Shown: positions 27,701 through 36,285, counted from the first letter of the stretch. The stretch is DNA of 64,000 nt from CAIXSE01 sp040769125 (GCA_040769125.1 JAXGLO010000001.1:310001-374000), one strand, 5' to 3'. Numbers and translations: made by a program. The notes: generated by a model not told the origin, from the sequence alone.

Positions 27701-29491
27701 TTAACAGCCCTCCGGCTTGAAGCCCATGTTCCCGGCGAAGACGTCGAGGAAGCGCTCGTCGGTGGCGAGCTCGAGGAACTTGATGCGATCACGCAGCCGC
27801 GCCATGCGGCGCCGGGCGCGCACGTCGATGAGGGCCATCTGCACACCGACGCCGGCCGCATTGCCGACGAAGGCGACCCGCCGCCGGGGCAGCGGCGGGA
27901 AGAGGTCGAGCATCTGCGCCGCGGCCAGATCGAGGTAGTTGCCGAACGCACCGGCCACGTACACCCGGTCCAGCGTCTCCAGAGAGACGCCGAGGTTCTC
28001 CATGAGCAACTCCCAGCCCGTCGTGATGGCGCCCTTGGCAAGCTGCAGCGCACGGACGTCGTGCTGCGTGAAGACAATGTCGCCGTGCGGGCCTGAGGTC
28101 ACCAGGTATTCGAGGCCATCGTGGCCTTCCCGCACGCGAGGATGCGGCTGCAGTCGCCCCGACTTGTTGACGATCCCGGCGCACACGAGACCGGCGAGGA
28201 TGTCGACCACGCCGGAGCCGCAGATGCCGACGGGCTCGGTGCCGCCGATCGTGGTGATGGCGGTAGGCTCGCCTTTGCGGGTGATCTTCACACGCTCGAT
28301 CGCTCCGGCGACCGCCTTCATGCCGTGCCGGATCTGGTAGCCCTCGAAGGCCGGACCGGAGGCGCAGCTCGTTACGGTCACGTGGCCGTCATGGGCAACT
28401 GCCACCTCGGTGTTGGTGCCGATGTCGATGGCCATCACCGGACGCTTCTTGCCGGCCATGCGAGTGGCCGTAATGACAGCAAGGGCATCCGAGCCGACGA
28501 ACCCCGCGATCGGCGGCGGGAAGTGCACGCCGCCCTCCGGGTTCATCTCGATGCCCAGCTCGGCCGCCCGCAGCGTGAGAGGCTCAGCCACAGCCGGAGC
28601 GAACGGCGCCTGTCCGAGCCCGATCGGGGAGAGGCCGAGAGCCAGGTGATGCATCGCGGTGTTGCCTACGACGGTCATGTCGCAGATGTCGCGGGGCAGG
28701 ATCGCCTGGCGCTCACACAAAACGGCGAGGATCTCGTTGATACCACCGCGCACGGCCTCCGCCAGCGCCCGGCCGGCGTCGTTGTTGGCGGCCTGATCGA
28801 TGCGCGAGATGATGTCCTCACCGAAACGCATCTGCGGGTTCTCGATGGCCTCCCGATCGATCGAGACGCCGCGCGCCAGATCGAAGAGGTAGGCGATGAT
28901 CTTCGACGTGCCCACGTCGACGGCGACGCCGTACGGTCCCGGCGCGTCGTACCTGGTATGAACATCGATGACGCGCCGCTCGTACTGCGTCACCATAGCC
29001 CGCCAGCCGCCGGAACGCAGCGTTGACGCCAGGCTCCCCAGAACGCCGAGCGGCACAGTCACGCCGCCGAGAGCTTCGTTGAGCCGCCTGAGATCCGAGC
29101 GCGAATCCTCAAGCGTCGGCGGCTTCAGCTCCAGCGGCTTCCTCACAACCGCCGGGTGGGCGGCGCCATGACGAAGCTTTGACGCCGTGAGGATGCGCCT
29201 CTGACCGGCCGTACCCCGCACCTCGACGCTCACGCGGGGCGAGAGCGGCCGGGCCTGACAGGCGAGGCGCCAGCCCTCGGATCTGAGCTTCTCGGAGAGC
29301 TTCTTTACCTCGCGGTCGGTCGGCGGCGTGAGTTCTCCGCTGCCCAGCCGGACGAGGCACTTCGCGCACGTCCCGCGACCGGCGCAGTCGGCCGGAATCT
29401 CGACCGCGGCGCGCATGAAACCATCAAGGAGTGTCTCCTCCTCCTCAACCTCGATCGTCAGACCGATGGGCTCAACGAATACCCTGGACAC
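27701..29491 (-). CDS. Corrinoid protein reductive activator (RACo-like, DUF4445)
   Basis: A 596-residue protein with an N-terminal 2Fe-2S ferredoxin domain (CAGRGTCAKC, later ACQARP), a linker, and an ASKHA-type ATPase/activator domain (VAVDVGTSKIIAYL, AIDIGTNTEVAV, GICGSGVVDILAG, YVAGAFGNYLDL). RACo proteins use ATP and a low-potential electron to reset Co(II) corrinoid proteins to Co(I) in the Wood-Ljungdahl pathway and in methylotrophic methyltransferase systems. The start chosen is GTG at 29491, directly preceded by GAGGAGAGAAC; an upstream ATG at 29527 has no such site. No corrinoid protein or methyltransferase is in the window. Confidence 0.85.
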   Translation of the reverse strand: MSRVFVEPIGLTIEVEEEETLLDGFMRAAVEIPADCAGRGTCAKCLVRLGSGELTPPTDREVKKLSEKLRSEGWRLACQARPLSPRVSVEVRGTAGQRRILTASKLRHGAAHPAVVRKPLELKPPTLEDSRSDLRRLNEALGGVTVPLGVLGSLASTLRSGGWRAMVTQYERRVIDVHTRYDAPGPYGVAVDVGTSKIIAYLFDLARGVSIDREAIENPQMRFGEDIISRIDQAANNDAGRALAEAVRGGINEILAVLCERQAILPRDICDMTVVGNTAMHHLALGLSPIGLGQAPFAPAVAEPLTLRAAELGIEMNPEGGVHFPPPIAGFVGSDALAVITATRMAGKKRPVMAIDIGTNTEVAVAHDGHVTVTSCASGPAFEGYQIRHGMKAVAGAIERVKITRKGEPTAITTIGGTEPVGICGSGVVDILAGLVCAGIVNKSGRLQPHPRVREGHDGLEYLVTSGPHGDIVFTQHDVRALQLAKGAITTGWELLMENLGVSLETLDRVYVAGAFGNYLDLAAAQMLDLFPPLPRRRVAFVGNAAGVGVQMALIDVRARRRMARLRDRIKFLELATDERFLDVFAGNMGFKPEGC

Positions 29492-29812
29492 GTTCTCTCC
29501 TCGTCGTTCGTCGGTGGTTGGGAGCACGGCAGACCCGTCTACCCGCCAGCCCCCCTGGCTCAGTCACCCGCGGAGATCGCCCTTCGGTACGGCGCCTCGC
29601 GGCCGACGGTCTCCCGCAGGTGCACCCGGGCCGCGTACGGTGCAGGCGAGCGATGATCGTCATGCCGGCCAGCAAATGGCCGCGTCCGAGCCGGGAGGCC
29701 TTCGCGGCGGCAGCCGAGCTCCACGCTGCGGTCGGGACCAGTGTACTCAGTGTACTAGTTGATCGCGGCCTTGTGGCTAGCTGATCGTGGCCTTGTGGCT
29801 GCGCGCGAAGAG
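29492..29812. repeat. Intergenic region with 22-bp tandem repeat
   Basis: No gene is seen. TGATCGYGGCCTTGTGGCT occurs twice at a 22-base period (29760 and 29782), just downstream of the solute-binding protein gene, and GTGTACT is doubled at about 29741-29756. The remainder is the leader of the RACo-like gene. Confidence 0.5.
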
Positions 29813-30703
29813 CTAGGGACGAGCCGTAAGGTCGATGCCCCCGTACCATTTCTTGGACATCGCCGAGATCGACCCGTCCTCGCGCATCTTCCGCAACGCG
29901 TAGTTGAGGAGCGCCCGCCAGTCGTCCTCACCCTTCTTGACGGCGATGGCCCGCCGCTCCGAGAACAGGGGATCCCCCGCGACTTCCATCGGCTTGCCCC
30001 GGAGGATCAGCCTCTGGCCGGAGATGGAGTCAGTCACCCAGAAGTCCAGACGACGGTCCAGGAGATCGGCGGCGGCCTCACCGTCGGAGAGGTACGTTTT
30101 AACGATCGCCGTCGTCGACTTCTTGAGGAAGTCGAAGTAGCTCGTCCCGACCACGACACCGACCGACCTGCCGCTCAGGTCGGCGGCCTCGACCGGAGTT
30201 GGGCCAGTCTTCTTGATGAAGGCCTGTGCCCACGTGTAATAGTAAGGCCTGGTAAAGGCCACAGTCTTCTTGGCCGCCTCAGTCACCGTCATCGAGTCGA
30301 TGGAGGCGTCGTAGCGCCCCTTCTCGAGCCCCGTCGGCACGGTCGCACGCGCCGGGTGCTGCCACTCGATGTCCAGCCCAAGGATGTCGGCAACGCCCTG
30401 GGCAACGTCTACGTTGAAGCCGACTGGCCGGCCGGTGGCGGAGTCGACGGAGCTCTGCGGCGCGAAATCGGCATCGTTGGCCACCACCATCGTGCCGCGC
30501 TCCACGATCTTGGCGGCACGGCCGGCCGGAGGCCGCCCCAGGATGGTCGCAGCGCGTTCCGACGCCGACCCTCTCAGGGACTCCGCGCCAGGGCTTGAGC
30601 CCGCGTCGCCACCGCTGAGCCCGCAGCCCGCAGCCCCGAGAAGCACAGCGACCACGATCGCGAGCAACGCGATACGGAGGAAGTAGGTGCAGCGTTGTGT
30701 CAT
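29813..30703 (-). CDS. Solute-binding lipoprotein, family 3 (polar amino acid type)
   Basis: A 296-residue secreted lipoprotein. The signal peptide LALLAIVVAVLLGAAGC-like segment ends at a lipobox cysteine (about residue 27). The mature part follows the SBP_bac_3 fold: ERGTMVVANDADFAP, GFNVDVAQGVADILGL, RYDASIDSMTVTEAAKKTVAFTRPYY. Such proteins capture glutamate, glutamine or similar amino acids for an ABC importer. No permease or ATPase gene is adjacent, so it either works with a distant transporter or senses. The divergent sortase gene starts 165 bases away. Confidence 0.85.
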   Translation of the reverse strand: MTQRCTYFLRIALLAIVVAVLLGAAGCGLSGGDAGSSPGAESLRGSASERAATILGRPPAGRAAKIVERGTMVVANDADFAPQSSVDSATGRPVGFNVDVAQGVADILGLDIEWQHPARATVPTGLEKGRYDASIDSMTVTEAAKKTVAFTRPYYYTWAQAFIKKTGPTPVEAADLSGRSVGVVVGTSYFDFLKKSTTAIVKTYLSDGEAAADLLDRRLDFWVTDSISGQRLILRGKPMEVAGDPLFSERRAIAVKKGEDDWRALLNYALRKMREDGSISAMSKKWYGGIDLTARP

Positions 30704-30867
30704 CCGACAGCCCTTTCCGGCAGAATGCGGCCGCCCTGCCCCGGTCGCCGTTCAGATTCATACAGCACGCGGCGGCAAAGGGAAACCGGGAAGCCCGAGC
30801 CGCCGCTGCGGCGGCGCCTCGCCGCTGCCTGATTGTGGCCACGCGCGGCCCCGGGTACCATGCCGAC

Positions 30868-31638
30868 ATGCCGCCTGACGATGACATACCCACAGGCGGC
30901 CCTGCGTCGCAGAGCACACCAGCGGAGATCAGGAGCAGGCGCCGGCGCGTCGTGCGCAGGCTGGCTGACTTCCTTCTGATCGCCGGCGGGCTGATGCTCT
31001 CGTATCCCCTCTGGTCAGCTGGCTATACGGCCGTGCACCAGGGAGGCCTTGAGGCGCACTACGCTCACGAGTCGGCTTCGTTCACCCCGCTGGTCGTGAG
31101 CCCCACCGGGACGAAGTCGGCCGAACCGACCGCGACCCTCGTTCGGCGCATGGCTCGCGCGTATCGGCGAGGCCTCCGCGCCGGCGACCCGATCGGACGG
31201 CTCAGGATCCCCCGGATCGGCCTCAACTGCCTGGTCCAGCAGGGCGTGCGCGCCACGGGGCTGGAGCCCGCCGCCGACAGGTGGCTGTTGCGTAAAGGCC
31301 TCGTGCACTACGCGACAACGCCCCTTCCCGGCGAGGGAGAGCCCTTTGCCGTAGCCGGCCACCGGACGACGTACGGCGCGCCGTTCAACAAGCTCGACCG
31401 ACTGGGGCGCGGCGACCGATTGATCGTCGAGACCCCTTACGCGCGCTTCGTCTACGCGACCGCAAGGACGACGGTCGTCCTGCCCACGAACGTCGGCGTA
31501 CTCCGCGACCGAGGCTACGGCCTCGTCCTGACGACCTGCACTCCGCCGTACAGCGCGAGCCACCGCCTCGTCGTCTGGGCGGAGCTGAAGCACACGGCAC
31601 CCCGTACGACCACGGCCTCGCCCGCCTCTGACCGGTAG
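30868..31638 (+). CDS. Sortase (class E-like)
   Basis: A 256-residue membrane-anchored transpeptidase: an Arg-rich N-terminus, one helix at about 33-50, then the sortase barrel. The catalytic residues are His165 (AVAGHRTTYGAPF), Cys224 (LVLTTCTPPYS) and Arg233 (SASHRLVV). TLxTC-type motifs are typical of class E sortases of high-GC Gram-positive bacteria, which anchor LAxTG-type substrates to peptidoglycan. No obvious sorting-signal substrate is next to it. The start is the ATG at 30868; an earlier in-frame start would add 57 residues of low-complexity sequence. Confidence 0.85.
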   Translation: MPPDDDIPTGGPASQSTPAEIRSRRRRVVRRLADFLLIAGGLMLSYPLWSAGYTAVHQGGLEAHYAHESASFTPLVVSPTGTKSAEPTATLVRRMARAYRRGLRAGDPIGRLRIPRIGLNCLVQQGVRATGLEPAADRWLLRKGLVHYATTPLPGEGEPFAVAGHRTTYGAPFNKLDRLGRGDRLIVETPYARFVYATARTTVVLPTNVGVLRDRGYGLVLTTCTPPYSASHRLVVWAELKHTAPRTTTASPASDR

Positions 31639-31644
31639 AGCCGG

Positions 31645-32895
31645 TCACTCCGGGAAGGGTGGCCGCTCCTCAGCCGAGCCCTCGAGCAGCATGACGCTGA
31701 GCCGCTCTCCCGCCTCCCCACCGGGGTAACCCGGCGGCACGATGGCCAGTCCCTGCGCGGAAGCCATGGAGCGCGGAGCGGGTGAACCCTGCGGGCCGGT
31801 AGTGCCGAAGCTCCACCCCTCGTCGCCGCGCATGAGCCGGCAGCGACGGAGCTCCGTACACGCCGCCGTGCCCTTCACCGACTCAACTGCGACCGCTGTC
31901 ACAACGGGCCGGAAGATACCCACGCGGCTTTGCATGGCGAGCAGAGCCGGCCGCACGAACACCTCGACACCCACCATCGCCGCCATAGGATTGCCGGGGA
32001 GGCCGAAGACGAGCGTGCGGCCGTGGACGCCGAACGCCAGGTGCTTCCCAGGCCTCATGGCCACACCCCAGAACCGCAGATCTACGCCCAGGTCGCCCAA
32101 CGCCTCTTTAACGAAGTCGAACTTGCCCACCGAAACGCCTCCGGACGTAAGCACGACGTCGTACGCGAGCGCCCTCGAGAGCAGGCGACGAGTCTCGCTG
32201 GGATCGTCGCCGACAATGCCAAGGAGAACTGGCTCACCCCCCGCAGCGAGCACCTGACCGTAGGAGCCATATGAGTTGGAGTCATGGATCCGGCCCGGGC
32301 TCAATGGACGGCCGACGGGTACGAGCTCGCTGCCCGTGGCGATGATGGCCACACGAGGTCGCCGCATAACAGGGATGGTCGACCGGCCGACGGCCGCCAG
32401 AAGGGCGATCTCGGCCGGCCCGAGCACCGTGCCGCGCAGAAAGACGGTGTCGCCGGCGGCGACGCTCTCGCCGGCGCGGCGTACATTGGCCCCCGAGCGT
32501 ACGTCCGCACTCAGCGTCACGGCGTCGCCGTCCTCCTCGACGACCTCGAACGGCACGACGGCGTCGAGTCCCGGCGGCAACGGGGCTCCGGTCATGATCC
32601 TCGCAGCCTCGCCTGCGCCGATCTCCCTGTCGACCCATCGCCCGGCCGGCACCTCGACGACGACGCGAAAGCGCCGTCGACCCGCAGCCACCTCCTCCGC
32701 CCGCACCGCGTAGCCATCCATCGCGGAGTTGTCGAACGGCGGAACGGGCTCGGCAGAGACCTCGTCGGCCGCGGCTGACCGGCCGAATGCATGCAGAAGC
32801 GGTGCCTCTTCCGAGGGCAGCGGGTTGACCGACGCGAGCACGATGTCGATGGCCTCGTGAATGGTGACCACTTTGCCCTCCCCAGGTGCCGTCAC
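31645..32895 (-). CDS. moeA: Molybdopterin molybdenumtransferase
   Basis: A 416-residue MoeA, full length. It inserts molybdate into adenylated molybdopterin. Conserved segments are PPFDNSAMDGYAVRA, TGAPLPPGLDAVVPFE, SGGVSVGKFDFVKEAL and RPGKHLAFG ... FGLPGNPMAAMVG, followed by the MoeA C-terminal domain. Its presence implies molybdo- or tungsto-enzymes elsewhere in the genome. It is convergent with the sortase gene (6 bases apart) and not clustered with other moa/mog genes. Confidence 0.93.
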   Translation of the reverse strand: MTAPGEGKVVTIHEAIDIVLASVNPLPSEEAPLLHAFGRSAAADEVSAEPVPPFDNSAMDGYAVRAEEVAAGRRRFRVVVEVPAGRWVDREIGAGEAARIMTGAPLPPGLDAVVPFEVVEEDGDAVTLSADVRSGANVRRAGESVAAGDTVFLRGTVLGPAEIALLAAVGRSTIPVMRRPRVAIIATGSELVPVGRPLSPGRIHDSNSYGSYGQVLAAGGEPVLLGIVGDDPSETRRLLSRALAYDVVLTSGGVSVGKFDFVKEALGDLGVDLRFWGVAMRPGKHLAFGVHGRTLVFGLPGNPMAAMVGVEVFVRPALLAMQSRVGIFRPVVTAVAVESVKGTAACTELRRCRLMRGDEGWSFGTTGPQGSPAPRSMASAQGLAIVPPGYPGGEAGERLSVMLLEGSAEERPPFPE

Positions 32896-32950
32896 CTTTG
32901 TGTACGCATAGTAGTAAACCTCAAGCGCCTACGACCCGATTCCTAAGAAC

Positions 32951-33163
32951 ATGATCGAACGGCCTGAGGAAAACCACGGAGCCCGAGACACGATGCAGCC
33001 CTGTGCTGACTTCATGAGCGGTGAAGCGCATCGTCAGCGAATAGTCGCCCTGCGGGACCAGGTTGCGCGGCGCGCGTACTATGTTTCCGCGGAGGATGTC
33101 GCCGCGAGCATCATCCGCAACGCCATCGTGGTGGCCGCGCTCGCCACACGACTGCCACACTGA
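32951..33163 (+). CDS. Small FlgM-like protein (putative anti-sigma factor)
   Basis: A 70-residue ORF whose second half, RIVALRDQVARRAYYVSAEDVAASII, follows the C-terminal pattern of FlgM anti-sigma-28 proteins (hydrophobic-x-x-L-x-x-x-I-x-x-G-x-Y-x-V-x-x-x-x-VA-x-x-I/L). The usual glycine is Arg here. FlgM binds FliA-type sigma factors until the flagellar hook is complete. No flagellar genes are in the window. Its last 53 bases overlap the 3' end of the vanZ-like gene on the other strand. It may be a diverged homologue used with a non-flagellar sigma factor. Confidence 0.45.
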   Translation: MIERPEENHGARDTMQPCADFMSGEAHRQRIVALRDQVARRAYYVSAEDVAASIIRNAIVVAALATRLPH

Positions 33164-33509
33164 ACGCCGCGAGCCCGAGAGCCACGCCGGCAGCGTTGAC
33201 CGCCACGTCGAGCGCCTGGGCGTCCCGATAAGGAATCGGCGCTTGCAGCAGCTCAACCACTATACCCAAGCCTACAGCCAGCGCCGCTGTGAGGAGAAGC
33301 GCGCGCCGGCTGAGGCGCCAGCCACCTGAGGCCACCGCCACGACGAACGCGTACACCGCGTATCCGGCGAAATGGCCGCCCACCGTCACGCCTGCGCCGT
33401 CGCCCTCCGCGAACACACGAATCAGCGCCTCTGTGGGCAAGACCCCCAGGGCAACGATGACGACCGCCCCGACGACGGCGGCCACCCGCCACGCTCTCCG
33501 CCCCGCCAT
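33111..33509 (-). CDS. VanZ-like membrane protein
   Basis: A 132-residue protein of four membrane helices with VanZ-family features: HFAGYAVYAFVVAVA, then EL-x-Q-x-x-xPYRDAQALDVAVNAAGVALG (IVVELLQAPIPYRDAQALD). The family is linked to glycopeptide tolerance and envelope functions but is poorly understood. The ATG shares bases with the thiN stop (TGATG), so it is translationally coupled to the thiamine genes, probably by chance of operon assembly. Confidence 0.75.
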   Translation of the reverse strand: MAGRRAWRVAAVVGAVVIVALGVLPTEALIRVFAEGDGAGVTVGGHFAGYAVYAFVVAVASGGWRLSRRALLLTAALAVGLGIVVELLQAPIPYRDAQALDVAVNAAGVALGLAAFSVAVVWRARPPRWRCG

Positions 33510-34219
33510 CAGCGCAACACGGGATCGCGAGAGCCGCCGCGACCGAAGCGCTCTCCGCCGGCGGCGACCAGCACCGCGACCGCGCCTTCGTGAACGACCA
33601 CCGATGCGGCGTCCGTGACGCAGTTCCCGAGGCCGAGACAGGCGTCTCGCGGCAGGACGCCGCGCTCCAGAGGGTAGTCGAGGCCTGAGAGGGAAACGAC
33701 GGCGTCGCCGCCGAGTGGCACCAGGCTGACGCGCGTCCCGCGCGGTGCATCCAGTGAGACGCTCTGCGGAGCCACCATCACAGACGCACACAGGTGCGGC
33801 GCGACAAGGCTCGCGGGCACGCCCTGAGCCGCGAGGCGCCACAGGATCGCGAGGTGCCCGAGGCTGTGGTCGAGGGCGCCGAGGGCGCCGGCGAGCCAGA
33901 TCTCCCCGGCGCCACGGCGCATCACCTCATCCACGGCGAGCTCGCCGTCGGTCAGATCCTTGCGTATCTGATGCCTCACGACGTCGACGCCGGCTGCGGC
34001 CAGACGGTCGACTCCGCCGGCTGCCAGTGAATCGAAGTCTCCGACGACGACGTCCGGTCGGATGCCCTGCGCAAGCAGGAACTCCGCCCCTCCGTCGGCG
34101 GCGACCACGAGATCCGCCGCCGCGGCACAGACGCGGTAGTAGGCGGCGTCCTCGAAAGCCCCGCCGAGGAAGACCGCCGCCGTGCATATAGCAGTGGCCG
34201 GCGCAAGACGATCGCTCAT
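33509..34219 (-). CDS. thiN: Thiamine diphosphokinase
   Basis: A 236-residue ThiN/TPK1 enzyme that converts thiamine and ATP to thiamine diphosphate. Visible signatures are AADGGAEFLLAQGIRPDVVVGDFDSL, KDLTDGELAVDEVMRRG and GALGALDHSLGHLAIL; the more usual GxxGGRxDH is altered to GALGALDH. The start is the ATG at 34219 overlapping the thiT stop. It is co-transcribed behind the TPP riboswitch, so uptake and activation of thiamine are controlled together. Confidence 0.9.
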   Translation of the reverse strand: MSDRLAPATAICTAAVFLGGAFEDAAYYRVCAAAADLVVAADGGAEFLLAQGIRPDVVVGDFDSLAAGGVDRLAAAGVDVVRHQIRKDLTDGELAVDEVMRRGAGEIWLAGALGALDHSLGHLAILWRLAAQGVPASLVAPHLCASVMVAPQSVSLDAPRGTRVSLVPLGGDAVVSLSGLDYPLERGVLPRDACLGLGNCVTDAASVVVHEGAVAVLVAAGGERFGRGGSRDPVLR

Positions 34220-34845
34220 CTCCGCGAGGCCCCTGCAGTGCCGCCCGTCCGGGCGTACCCAGGAAACGCGGCGTCGTACGCCTTCAGCAGCGGCCAGAGC
34301 AGGAGGACGGTCAGCACAGCCTCGGGCGCCAGGAACAGAATATTGTAGGTCGCCGCATAGAGCCACGGAGCCTCCCATTGCGGGGCGTACGATCCGAAGA
34401 AGATCAGCCCCGAGAGGAAGTGGAAGACGAAACGGCCGCTCACCGCGCACACGACCGCCAGCGACAGTGAGCGCCAGCCGCGGACCGCGACGAAGCCTGC
34501 AGCCGCTAGAGCCATGAAGGCCAGCGGATAGTCGAGGACGGCCTGCAGCGGATGGTAGATGAAGGCGCCCGGCAACCCGAGCTGCAGCAGTCCGTACAGC
34601 ACACCTGTGACGATGGCAGGCGCTACTCCCCGGCGCACCGCAATAAAGATGATCGGCAGCAGCTCGAGGCTCACAGAGCCGCCCTGGGGCATCTGGAACA
34701 GCCTCACCTGGCCGAGGACGGCGGCCAGCGCGATTGCCACACCGATCTCCGCCAGGGCCTGTACGCCCCACCGCGCCGGATTGAGATTGAGCCTGCTGCG
34801 CACGGTGAGCGCAGGACTCGACGATGTGATGACCGGATTGCTCAT
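34216..34845 (-). CDS. thiT: Thiamine transporter ThiT (ECF S component)
   Basis: A 209-residue S component of an energy-coupling-factor transporter with about six helices. ThiT markers are LFQMPQGGSVSLELLPIIFIAVRRG and the aromatic-rich ligand-site region RFVFHFLSGLIFFGSYAP. It binds thiamine and is driven by a shared EcfAA'T module encoded elsewhere. The start at 34845 is preceded by AGGGAG, which is also the 3' edge of the TPP riboswitch, so ligand binding can hide the ribosome binding site. Confidence 0.9.
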   Translation of the reverse strand: MSNPVITSSSPALTVRSRLNLNPARWGVQALAEIGVAIALAAVLGQVRLFQMPQGGSVSLELLPIIFIAVRRGVAPAIVTGVLYGLLQLGLPGAFIYHPLQAVLDYPLAFMALAAAGFVAVRGWRSLSLAVVCAVSGRFVFHFLSGLIFFGSYAPQWEAPWLYAATYNILFLAPEAVLTVLLLWPLLKAYDAAFPGYARTGGTAGASRR

Positions 34846-34855
34846 GGCGAATCGC

Positions 34856-34966
34856 TCCCTTCGCTGGCATGACCCAGCGGCGCCCGCAGGCGCCGCCACC
34901 CCGGAGGGTGGTCAGGTTCAAAGCGTCGGCGCTAGGAAGCGCCTTCTCAGCCCCTCACACAGGGAC
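34856..34966 (-). promoter_or_regulatory. TPP (thiamine pyrophosphate) riboswitch
   Basis: Read on the minus strand, P1 (UCCCU/AGGGA) encloses the conserved GGGGCUGAGA, a P3 hairpin GGCGC/GCGCC, UUUGAACCUGA and the terminal CUGGGUCAUGCCAGCGAAGGGA. All the hallmark THI-element blocks are present, upstream of thiT-thiN. The ribosome binding site overlaps the 3' strand of P1, indicating translational repression by TPP. A 34-nt insertion (34878-34911) of two 6-bp hairpins, each capped by a UNCG tetraloop, separates CCUGA from the P5 hairpin. Confidence 0.95.
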
Positions 34967-35059
34967 TCCGCAGGACGGACACAGTGTAGCTCCGCCGCGC
35001 CTCCCAAGCCATCCGCGTTTCACAAAGCGTGCCGAGCATTCACCGAAGCCTGTGGAGAC

Positions 35060-35375
35060 TGTGGACAAGTGGCGTTTCCCATGGTGGCAGGCTCACAATA
35101 CACGTGGATAAGGCGTTCCCGACAGCACGGAGCCGTGACCTTCATCGCTGCTTAGCGGAAATCATTAATTCAGCGTTTTTGCAGGTAGTTCGCCGGCTCA
35201 GCCTGCAGATTCACCGGGTCTCTGCGCCAGCCCCTGTTCGACGGTGAACTCAGCTCGACCACCTGCTGTCAGGGGGCAATGGTGAAACCAGCCTATCCAC
35301 AACGGCCGCAAACTGCGGACATCTCGAGGGCTGTGCGACAGCTGTTTCCACATATCTTGAACAGGCTGTGGACAG
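35060..35375. other. DnaA box cluster upstream of the dnaA operon (possible oriC part)
   Basis: Four sites match the box consensus TTATCCACA/TTGTCCACA: 35060-35068 (TGTGGACAA, exact), 35103-35111 (CGTGGATAA, 8/9), 35293-35301 (CTATCCACA, 8/9) and 35367-35375 (TGTGGACAG, 8/9). Weaker copies lie at 35051 and 35345. A short AT-rich patch (ATTAATT, TTTTT at 35164-35180) lies among them. There is no gene in 34967-35463; rpmH, often found here, is absent. Confidence 0.6.
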
Positions 35376-35447
35376 ATCCATGGTTTCCGCTGCAAATCGG
35401 CTTTTCACACGGCGAAGCCATCGGGGATCCGAGGGCGCATCCTCTGC

Positions 35448-35453
35448 TATACT
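35448..35453 (+). promoter_or_regulatory. -10 element of a probable leaderless promoter
   Basis: TATACT lies 10 bases before the ATG of the ATPase/winged-helix gene. Transcription would start within a few bases of the start codon, and no ribosome binding site is visible, which suggests a leaderless mRNA. No clear -35 hexamer is seen. Confidence 0.4.
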
Positions 35454-35463
35454 CGGCGGCCCA

Positions 35464-36285
35464 ATGGAATCGTTCCTCGACAGGCTGCTCGCAGAGCGAA
35501 CCGGCGTCTCCGTCCGCCCAGCAGACGTGCCCCTCAAGACGGACGAACAGCCGGCGACAAGTCTAGGCGCGCCCAAGGGAGCGGGCGCGCCGCGCATCGC
35601 CATCTACGACACGCTCACCAGCCCGCCCCGGGTCATCGTCGTCGAGGAGGCCGACCTCCCCGCGCTCACCGCCTCGCTGGCGGAGAAGACGTATCACTAC
35701 TGCCGCGAGCAGGGCGGACAGGTGCCGTACATCGTCCTCCAGGAGCTCATGGAGAACCTCTTGCACGCGTACTTCCGCGACGTCGTGATCACCATACTCG
35801 ACAACGGCAAGACGATCCGTATCTCCGATCACGGGCCTGGCATAGACGACAAGGAGCGCGCCTTCCAGCCTGGGTTCACAACGGCCACGGCTCTGCATCG
35901 CACGATCATCCGTGGGGTCGGATCTGGCCTCCCGATCGCACGCGAATCCCTACAGTTCCTTCGCGGCGTGCTCACCGTAGAAGACAACCTCGGGGGCGGC
36001 GCCGTCTTCACCATCAAGATGTCGGGCCACGAGCCTGAAGCCCCTGCCCAGGAGCGTACACCCCATGTGAAGCTCACGACTCGACAGACCACGGTGCTGG
36101 CGCTGCTCATGGAGCTGGGACAGGCGGGCCCCACGGCGATCGCCAAGGAAATCGGGGTCTCTCCTGCGACGGCGTTCAGAGAGCTCGTTGTACTCCAGGA
36201 CAAGGGGTTGATACACTCGGTCGGCGACGGCCAGCGCGCCCTTCGCGAGGAGGGCCTGCGTCTCCTTGAGAGCGTTCTCACCTGA
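35464..36285 (+). CDS. HATPase (anti-sigma/GHKL type) - winged-helix regulator next to dnaA
   Basis: A 273-residue protein. After about 60 variable residues comes a GHKL ATPase domain of the SpoIIAB/RsbW class: VLQELMENLLHAYF (N box), RISDHGPGIDD (G1 box) and RGVGSGLPIARESLQFLRG (G2). A winged-helix domain of MarR/ArsR type follows (about 205-273: LTTRQTTVLALLMELGQAGPTAIAKEIGVSPATAFRELVVL). There is no histidine phosphoacceptor. The stop overlaps the first ATG of dnaA, so the two are coupled. It may be an ATP-dependent transcription factor controlling the origin region. I do not know a characterised homologue. Confidence 0.65.
   Translation: MESFLDRLLAERTGVSVRPADVPLKTDEQPATSLGAPKGAGAPRIAIYDTLTSPPRVIVVEEADLPALTASLAEKTYHYCREQGGQVPYIVLQELMENLLHAYFRDVVITILDNGKTIRISDHGPGIDDKERAFQPGFTTATALHRTIIRGVGSGLPIARESLQFLRGVLTVEDNLGGGAVFTIKMSGHEPEAPAQERTPHVKLTTRQTTVLALLMELGQAGPTAIAKEIGVSPATAFRELVVLQDKGLIHSVGDGQRALREEGLRLLESVLT

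Noticed and set aside
29540..29640. GAGCCAGG block resembling a cobalamin-riboswitch B12 box upstream of the RACo-like gene
   Set aside because: The other conserved cobalamin aptamer blocks (for example GCCACTG) are not present, so I cannot support a riboswitch.
34967..35463. rpmH (ribosomal protein L34) expected upstream of dnaA
   Set aside because: No frame on either strand encodes the short basic L34 sequence.
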